This document shows, piece by piece, positions 56,901-64,000 of a stretch of DNA of 64,000 bases. The stretch lies in the NCBI RefSeq assembly GCF_900324485.2, contig NC_046655.1, positions 3,960,942-4,024,941 on the forward strand, read 5' to 3'. A program made the position numbers and the translations under genes. The DNA is from Mastacembelus armatus (taxonomy: Eukaryota; Chordata; Actinopteri; Synbranchiformes; Mastacembelidae). The number at the start of each line of letters is the position of its first letter. Positions within the stretch are counted from its first letter, which is position 1. The notes under the pieces are model-generated. The model ran no database searches. It was not told the DNA's origin and saw only the letters and a program-made list of their open reading frames with translations.

Positions 56901-59900
56901 TGAGTTTCTTAATGTTTAAAAAGCAAAATCCAACAGTCAGGTAATGGTTGTTTTAAATTATTTTAGTCTGTACGTAGCTGGAGGATGTTTCTGCACAAAA
57001 TACAATTTTTTAAGGTCCACAATGACTCTTTGATGATGTCAAATTCGTAAAATCTATATTTTTTGCTGGGTTGCGTTCTTATTTTACCAGGCATGAGGTA
57101 ACCACACCCACATAGTTTTGGTGAAGCAGAGAGTTTTTTCGTTTTAAACTAAACAAAGTCAATAACAATTAAGAATTCTTTTCTCAAACTGTAATCTTCA
57201 TTATTCTTTATGTAGTCATGAAAATGTTGGGTTGCCAAGCTGAATGTTTTCTAGTCTTGTACCTTGTTTAAAGTTAAGCTACTATGATTTTTAGCCTGAA
57301 AAAGCCCTAAAAATCAAAGAGCATTGTTAAGTCAAAATGATGCTTTTACATGCTGCTACTGCAAACATAATGCCATTCAGACACATGTGTATGGGTTTTT
57401 CCTTTTGCTTGTATAGTTTTGACCAAGTGACCACAAATATCCACTCACAGCATGGGGTCAACTTAGACACACAGAAGAGCACGTACATAAGTAATTAGGG
57501 TTATTACAATGCTGTTTCTCTTGCTGTTTCCTCAAAATATACCAGACACTGACATTGCCTGTGCCAGTGTAATCAGATAGAGCTTCAGTCCTGTTAAACT
57601 GCCAGTACAGGATTTAATCAGTGTTACTGATCAGACACACAGGATCTTAAAAAGACACAGTATACCTGTTTATTTTTTTCTGTCATTAGTCAGTTGTTCA
57701 ATTAGGTCTACTATATTCTCAAACAAAGTCTCTTAAATGCACATCAAACAGAGGCTTAACATTATTCATCATACAGTACCTGCATGAAGCAACTGGCATT
57801 TATTCGTTTGGTGTTTATAGGCGTTAAAGAGCTCTAACCCACAAACCACTGTAACATGCAATCATAATGGTGTTTTACATATTCAGTCAAAGAAAATCAG
57901 CAGGACAAAACAGTATCCTGTTCTGTATGTGAGCAAAATTAGACCTGTGAATTTTAATTTCATTTCACACAGTCCAAAAAGGCTAGCCTGTTCACTTTGG
58001 TGTCATATCTGCAACTCCAGCTAGCTCCAACAGGCACCGCTGGCTATGCAGCAACAGGCTATGCAGAAGAAACAGGAAGAGATTGCTGTTCTCCCTGTCT
58101 CCTCCTTACAACTGACGGACACTCATTTCATCAGCTGCCCAAAACAAACAAATAAAAGAAAAAAACAACAACAAAGATCCCCTAAATTGATCTATAACTA
58201 CACCAACGCTATGGCTATGAGCCCTGGTAATGACAAGGCCAATCTCGAATTTTAAAGAAAGCCTGCAAAACTGCAACGGCCCAACGCATTTTAAAGGGTT
58301 AGGTGGCGTTAAATCCCTCAAGCCACACATAAGTCCAGACAAACAAACAAACATGGAGAGGACACGTGAAGGAGACAGGTGTTTGGGTGTGGCAGTCAGG
58401 AGTGAACAATGAGGAAAACGGGGGAAGGGTAGAATCAGAGGAAAAATCTGGAGACTTTAATTGGGACTGAATCCACAGAAAGAAGGTAGCACAAAGACTG
58501 GAAATTGAAAGGGCAGTACAGTACAAATGTTTTGGGCACTAAAAATACACAGGGGGTGTTTTCAGTATTTACATAAATCGTTTTTCATTTACCAGTTAAC
58601 TTCATAGAAAGTGCAGTAAAGGGAATCAAACCTAAATCTCTACCTAAAAGTATTTGCAGCACTTCCCTTACCTCTTAAACCAGTAGCAGTTCTCAGGTTT
58701 GACCTGAACACGGGCTGTGTTTCTATCTATTCATGTGATCCCAGACTGACTCCACACTGATTCTTTGGGGGTTGGACCACCTGTTACAGGACTCCTGGTT
58801 CTTCTTTCCTCTGAAAATAGTTCATTAACTCCCATGAGTTCTGTATGGGCTTGTTGTCCTGAACAACGAACCTGGGATCAATCAGACACCAGGTAGTGTT
58901 GTGTGAGGCTTCTTGAATTCAGTTTTTTCAATTCAATAATATTCAGTTTTATTTGTATAGCACCACATCGCAATACAAATCATCTCAAGGCACTTTACAA
59001 AAAACAAAAAAAAAACCCAACAAATCCCTTATGAGCAGCACTTGGTGACAGTGGAGAGGAAAAACTCCCTTTAACAGAAGAAAAAACCTCCAGCAGAACC
59101 AGGCTCAGTTTGGGCGGCCATCTGCCTCGACCGGTTGGGGTGAGTGGATAGAGGAGAGAGAAAAGAACAGCAACAATAAACAACAAATAGACACTGCAGG
59201 TTGGTGGGACCAGTAACTGCACATCAGCGATAAACAGCTCCAGGACCAGGGAAACCTGCAGAAGGTACAGAGAGAACAGAGAGAGAGAGAGAGAGAGAGC
59301 ACAAACTAGGGGAGAGAGAGAGAGCACAAGGTTAGTGACATTCAATGGTGGAATATACATGTGAGGGGGGAGGAGAGGACGAGAGGGGAGGGTTAGGGTA
59401 GGGGAGCTCAGAGCACCGATGGTCCTCGGGCAGTCTAGGCCTATAGCAGCATAACTAAGGGATGGTTCAGGGGTACTTGGGCCAACCCTAACTATGAGCT
59501 TTGTCAAAAAGGAAGGTTTTAAGTCTAGCCTTAAACGTACAGAGAGAAGGAGAGAGAAGTCTGCTGAGGAGAAATTGAAGGCTGGAGGTGAGCCGAGCTG
59601 GATCACCAGTCTGCAGGACCTAATGGAAAGACAGAGGGGAAAGTGCTCAATACTCCTTTCCTGTCAACCATGGCTAAAACAGAACATTAAGATGCTGTTT
59701 GACTGGTCATCTAATCAATTCTGCACCTGGAAACATTTAGTCATGACTCAAATTCATATAAAATTTAAAGAGCGGTACCTTGTGCTTCTATATTACTGTT
59801 TGCACGAAGAAGCATATTATTAGTTTGTCAGTGTTGTGACCTAATGACAGTGTGTTGTTGAGTTGTTGGGCACATCCTGTTCTCTGTAAGCAATCCAAAA

Positions 59901-62126
59901 AATGTTGGCTAATGTCTGATAACATATGAAGTTGGATTTTTAAAAAATGTTTTCAACAGCTTTCAACACAAGAGGGCAACATAGCTGGGGTGGTATTTAT
60001 GATGCTTTTAACTGTTCACTTGTCCTCCTGCATTACAAAGACCTGCCCCCCCATGATCATACACCATAGAGCAGTGTCATAGTTCACAACAATGTTAATC
60101 TGCATTTCACTGGTTCTAGTTGGTCAATAATGTCATGTATGATATAATATGTTTATTGAGTTTGGAGTTTTAGGGATATAAAACAAAGCTTTTAGACAAA
60201 GTTTAGAAAAATACTTCTCTTCTGTGACACTTGAAAAGTGAGTGCTTTCTAAAATCTCATTTCTGTCCATCTGTCTTTGTTCTGATTGCGGTGACTCTGC
60301 AGGGTTTGACCTTGGGGGTCAAGTGGCCATCGAGTTCTCCCACTGGAAGAGTCCTTTCCCAGTGAGCAGCCAGAATCTGCCCAGTCCAGACTGCGTTCAC
60401 TCGGAGGCCTCTGCCATCCCGCCCATCAGTGAGCATCTCGAGCTGGTGTCCTGCCCGGCGTCACTGTCCATCACGCCGCTGCCCACCCGCAGCGCCAGTC
60501 AGGAGACGCTGTGTGACAGCAGCACGAGTACGTAGAGCACAGTACATCTCCATAAAGAAAAGACTGGGGCACACTGACAGATTTGCAGACTTTAAATGAA
60601 AGAACACATCCGCACTACTGTGTCTTCATTAGTGTCAGACTTTTAGGCATAAGGCATAAGGCAAGTCCATATATAGTCAACCTAGAATAAGTGTGCCAAC
60701 ATTAAAGAAACAAGAAAGGAAAAATGCATATGTATTTTCCACTTCTGCAAACTCAAGAACAAGAAGTACATGTTCTGCAGCAGACATCATGCATTACAGG
60801 AAGCAGGACACAGCTGTTCAAGCAGTGAGTTCAGTATATCACCACCTCTAGGAGAAGGTGACATTTTTTCAATTCCTGAGATCTTTAATGAGGCTGTGGA
60901 GCAAGGCTGCCAATAACTTAATTACTATTGAATGACACTGCATTCAAAAGGGGCTACATACCTGGAAAAAAACAAAGACTTCCTTATAGTCTATATGCTG
61001 TCTTTTATAAAACACACCATAATATCCTCAAAACCCATCTGTTAATAACACCTGTACCTCCCATAGTCATGTTGAAATTTCTGGCAGATCCTAATGTACA
61101 TACAGGGTAAGGGTGCATAGGTGCTCCAGTGTTTTCGATCTGAAGTACTAAGAAACACCTGATTTAAGAATGTATTGCTGCGAGATACACAGAGAACACC
61201 TTTGTTTTTAAACATTACTGCATACATTTGAAACTGCAAGACTTCAGTTCACTGGAGCTGCAGACTGAAGTTACCAATGAAATTTCACATCAGGACCTTG
61301 TACATGGACATGTTCAGACTCTTTTAGGATACATGGGAACCTGGGAACCTATCATTTAATATGCACCTGCAGTAGTAAATGTGTGTTTGTCAGCTAGAGT
61401 GTGTGTTTCTGTGTGTGCCCTTGAGTGTCCATCTCAGGTACACACCAACATTGTTATCATTGTCAACTGTCACTGTTTTGGACTACAGCAGCACTACAAA
61501 GCCAGCCCTTTTTTCTGATTGGCCACTGCCAGAGCAGCTTGACCTCTGATTGGCTGCCAAGGAAGACAGATTAGGAATGCCAATGAGCGGCATGCACCTC
61601 CTCTCTGGCTCGCTCTTTCTCACTGTAAACATCCTGCTCATGCTCGTGTTTTTTTCTCTTCAGAGAAGCCTTTGTGAGCTTTCTGCTGCCTGGCTTTAGC
61701 ATCTTCACTATGTCAGGTCCTTCTGTTTGAGTGCGCGCGTGTGTGAGCGCGTGTGTGTGAGTGTGTATGCTGCTGATGGATCAACTGATGCAGTGATGAT
61801 GAGTATGGAGTAAGAAGTGGGGATGCTGGTTTTCCTCGTGGGACGTCGAGTTTGCGTCCCTCAGGGAGGTCATTTGCACGTTGGGGCTGGGGGTAAGGGG
61901 GGTGACCGCTGTGTGCATGTGTATGTGCATGGAGAAGAGATTTCTAGCTGTTTGGCATCTGCTGCAGCTCTGCTGGGAAGCTACCCCCCTCCCCCTCCAC
62001 CTTTTCCCCTCTGAGGAGTGAAGCTGCCTCCTTACCTCAGTCCACCTTCGCACGGTGAGTGTCGTCAAGTTGTCTTGAAGCAAAGGCATGCTGTTCTCTA
62101 TGGTCAGTGATGTTTTCTGCTGCAGT

Positions 62127-62160
<34 letters not shown>

Positions 62161-62372
62161 AAGTGTTCCCGTGTCCTACTCACACTCCTCTTTACGCAGC
62201 TTCATCTCTTTGCTAACATGCAAAGATTTGACCTTCACACACATGTTCTCTCACACACTCTCGTTTTGTCTCTGAGCTGTTGAGCTTCTCTGGATTGTAT
62301 TACTTGTTATACACCTGACTTCTTCATCTTCGATAATGCATCAACTCTAAGACACAGAAATGGGTCATGCCG

Positions 62373-62423
<51 letters not shown>

Positions 62424-63970
62424 TGTGTGTGTGTGTGCTGTGACCATGTCATCCAGGCACCAGTAGCAGGTCATCAGGCGTGAAATCTCAACCTCTTTCC
62501 AACAGGGAGAGTATACATATCCCCCCACCACTCCCCTTTCCCCCCGTCCATCCCAGGGCATGATGGGTGCATCTGGATGGAACAATTGTTTCCTCTGCAC
62601 AAGTGACTGACACCCAACCCCTTCAGCTACACATTACACACCCCCGCCACCTTCCCTTTCCAGCTGCAATCTTTTATTCTCCTCTCAGTGTGAGCTGTCA
62701 TCTTCAGGATGGGCTGTGTCTGTGTGTCTACAGCGTTTTTTTAGCAAAGCATGTTTTGTTTTTGTCTCACATCACTAAAGCACAAAGATAACAAATATGC
62801 CTTCATTTATACAATAAGGAAATGTCAAAACTTCATAAAGAATAGAAACCCATAATGAAGTACTGTTATTGTTCATGCCACATAATTTAATGTGTCTCTT
62901 TCCTTTCTAGACAAAGTATTTTGTTGCATATAATTTGGCAGTGCAGGCTTAATTGGGTGAGTATACTAATCTTCCAATAATGAAGCATGTAGCCACGCAC
63001 CGCTTGGGCAAATTTGCGTCAAACCACATCTTTCTTTTTCAATACGCTACCATTTGCCACTAAAATAACAGGTGAAGCCTACTTACTAAACCACACGTTC
63101 ATTTTCATGAGCTACTTGCTCCAAATACTTGAGATCCTGAATCAAACTACTGGGTTGCTGACTTTAAATTATTGATACTTTGTACTGTATATGAAAGACG
63201 AATCAGGTGACTGAATGAGATCAGCTTACTAGAGAAGACTCACTCTACTGATCTTTTTGAACTATAAAAAAACACAGAATGAATGAATTAAAGAGGGACA
63301 GAGTATGAATCTTTGAACTGAAGGAAATGATTTAAATGAGCAAGATGATTCTCAATTTCTGTATGTACAGACTAATTATGAGACTGATTTTCATCAGGTG
63401 GACAGATGAATGCAATCATGTGCAAATGACTCAGTAATTGCAGTGTAAAATGATCTCCTGCCCTTGAGCAACTGATCAACAGATGCAGCTTTAAAACATG
63501 TTTTTGTACAGTATTTTCCCTTCTTGCTCCATTTTAGAGCAGCCATATTCCCGTGCATTACAATCCTTGTCACCATTAAGTCCATGGTTGGCCATAGGAT
63601 GGAATAGTAGAAAATTACCCCTAGATTTCTAACCTGATTTTTTGATTTCAGAGAAAGAGCCTCATGACTGCTGACACTTTCTCTTTGTTTCTGTGGCCCA
63701 AACATGATTACTTCAGTCTTATCTCTCTGTTCATGTGGAGAAAGTTGTGAACACACAGTGAATCGACTGGTCCATATTCACCTGCTCTCAGTAATAAGGT
63801 GCTGGGAGTAATGTTTGTTTAAATGGAGTATGGCAGCAGGAGGGCTGTAGTCAAATGGATGAATGTTTTATAAAGTGATGAGAAAGTTTGCTCAGCTTTG
63901 CTCTCTGACTGCTGCAGGTACCCTCAACTCGCTCAGTGAAATGTGCACTATCTCTGAGTTAAAGAAGTAA
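50988..63970 (+). CDS. Unrecognised gene with widely spaced small exons
   Basis: Exon 1 (50988-51213) starts MLEYEAGADMRLVRQINTG and contains VICLQCQDEIVRVCPGSP and a basic SPRSPRR. Exon 2 (52925-52999) gives DREPSSSSYNASSGTFYSC. Exon 3 (60303-60527) gives GFDLGGQVAIEFSHWKSPF and a Ser/Pro-rich stretch. A candidate last exon (63918-63970) gives STLNSLSEMCTISELKK and a stop. All junctions are GT-AG in phase 1 and the frame stays open, for 192 residues. I do not recognise the family; there is no signal peptide or membrane segment, and two CxxC-like pairs are not enough to call a zinc site. The exons have higher GC and codon regularity than the surrounding introns, which supports real coding. 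Other terminal exons may exist, including one at 61664 (AGAAGCCTTTGTGA, giving KKPL and a stop) or exons right of the window. The promoter is GC-rich (50700-50990) without a TATA box. Confidence 0.65.
51214..52924. other. Intron 1 of the unrecognised gene
   Basis: AT-rich with no recognised repeat or exon. Confidence 0.5.
53000..54501. other. Intron 2 of the unrecognised gene, left part
   Basis: TTTA microsatellite at 53118-53140. A weak tRNA-like pair of boxes (TGGTTAGTGGGCGAGG and GGTTCAAATCGGGCTG) at 54115-54170 may be a SINE remnant. Nothing else was recognised. Confidence 0.45.
54510..55756. mobile_element. Non-autonomous hAT-like element with 8-bp target duplication
   Basis: Left end TAGGGCTGCAGCAACTAATC and right end (reversed) AGGGATGCAACAAACAACT are terminal inverted repeats of a common fish hAT-like family. 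The 8-bp sequence AAAACAGG flanks it exactly on both sides (54502-54509 and 55757-55764), the size expected of hAT insertion. It has no transposase of its own. A Tc1-type element lies inside it. Confidence 0.8.
54672..55114 (+). mobile_element. Tc1/mariner element, internally deleted
   Basis: TA|CAGTGACCTCCACAATTATTGG at the left mirrors CAATAATTGTGGAGGGCACTG|TA at the right, with the TA target duplication kept. An inner copy of the end (GTGCCGATAATTGTGG) suggests the double-repeat arrangement of Tc1 elements. The interior translates to the transposase end: QQDNDPKHVAKSTKKWF, then SPDLNPIENL and GELKKRV, with in-frame stops. About two thirds of the element is missing. Confidence 0.88.
55765..58914. 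other. Intron 2 of the unrecognised gene, middle part
   Basis: No exon recognised. A G run lies at 55937-55948. The short open frames here have no family features. Confidence 0.5.
58915..59600 (-). mobile_element. 3' part of an L2-like LINE, longest copy
   Basis: On the minus strand it begins within a C-terminal coding tail like RLRLDLK followed by FLTKL, continues through the region shared with 47553-47995 including a GA/CT microsatellite (59275-59325), and ends in the tail GTGCTATACAAATAAAACTG. The tail also occurs at 36484-36560. It is 5'-truncated, and its apparent 203-residue frame is mostly untranslated repeat. Confidence 0.7.
59601..60302. other. Intron 2 of the unrecognised gene, right part
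   Basis: No repeats or exons recognised before the exon 3 acceptor at 60302. Confidence 0.5.
61640..62054 (+). other. Candidate alternative first exon or promoter
   Basis: GC- and GT-rich stretch with a strong donor (CGCACG|GTGAGTG) at 62055 and no upstream coding frame. It could be the end of a non-coding exon from an internal promoter of the host gene or of a nested transcript. The region 61960-62010 is pyrimidine-rich. Confidence 0.3.
62129..62158. repeat. (CT)n microsatellite
   Basis: About 15 CT units in a row. Confidence 0.95.
62374..62438. repeat. (GT)n microsatellite
   Basis: About 32 GT units with one GC interruption near 62420; likely polymorphic. Confidence 0.95.
62440..63393. 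other. Intron 3 of the unrecognised gene
   Basis: No coding or repeat signal that I can name. Confidence 0.45.
63394..63756 (-). mobile_element. L2/CR1-like LINE reverse-transcriptase fragment
   Basis: The minus-strand frame carries DKTEVIMFGPQKQRESVSSH and then VRNLGVIF, the block that follows the FADD box in L2/CR1 reverse transcriptases. The rest is diverged. It is a short internal fragment without ends. Confidence 0.7.
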
Positions 63971-64000
63971 AAGCTAAGCACTTATTTCTCACTATTATGA

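Overview
This is nuclear DNA from a vertebrate, almost certainly a ray-finned (teleost) fish. Genes are split by GT-AG introns. They include a fish-type NLR with FISNA, NACHT, LRR and B30.2 exons, C2H2 zinc-finger proteins, and an APEX1 that carries threonine at the mammalian redox-cysteine position, as in zebrafish. Typical fish repeats lie between them: LINEs of RTE, L2 and Rex-like type, hAT-like MITEs, a decayed Tc1 element and tRNA-like SINE remnants. All calls come from reading the sequence; no database search was run.

Layout. 0-5.5 kb: terminal zinc-finger exon of a gene that starts upstream (+), then a four-exon NUFIP2-like gene (+). 5.9-11.2 kb: complete eleven-exon osgep (-). 11.2-16 kb: spacer with an RTE-like LINE and an unrecognised 164-residue ORF (+). 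17.1-18.6 kb: complete four-exon apex1 (+); osgep and apex1 lie head to head, as they do next to each other in mammals. 19.5-25.0 kb: a gene (-) whose first six exons encode a TIN2 (TINF2) N-terminal-like domain and which has two alternative zinc-finger ends. 25.6-27.0 kb: a Rex-like LINE (-).

27.6-33.8 kb: an NLR gene (+) with a perfect 35-bp-arm palindrome in its pyrin exon and a probable one-base slip in its B30.2 exon. 34.6-37.5 kb: a secreted fibrinogen-domain gene (+) with its own TATA promoter. 38.3-38.7 kb: a possible solo LTR. 40.2-45.4 kb: a complete six-exon NXPE3-like gene (-). 45.4-50.4 kb: repeat-rich spacer. 50.9-64 kb: a long gene (+) of unknown identity with three or four small coding exons; its second large intron holds a hAT-like element that contains a decayed Tc1.

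Functions. OSGEP (tRNA t6A synthesis) and APEX1 (base-excision repair) are housekeeping genes next to each other. The TIN2-like zinc-finger gene is the most interesting locus: a domain known from telomere shelterin is joined to DNA-binding fingers, and the exon phases let the same N-terminus be spliced to either 4 or about 14 fingers. The first zinc-finger gene in the window looks like a paralogue. The NLR and fibrinogen-domain genes are immune-type genes. No bacterial-type system or CRISPR array is present.
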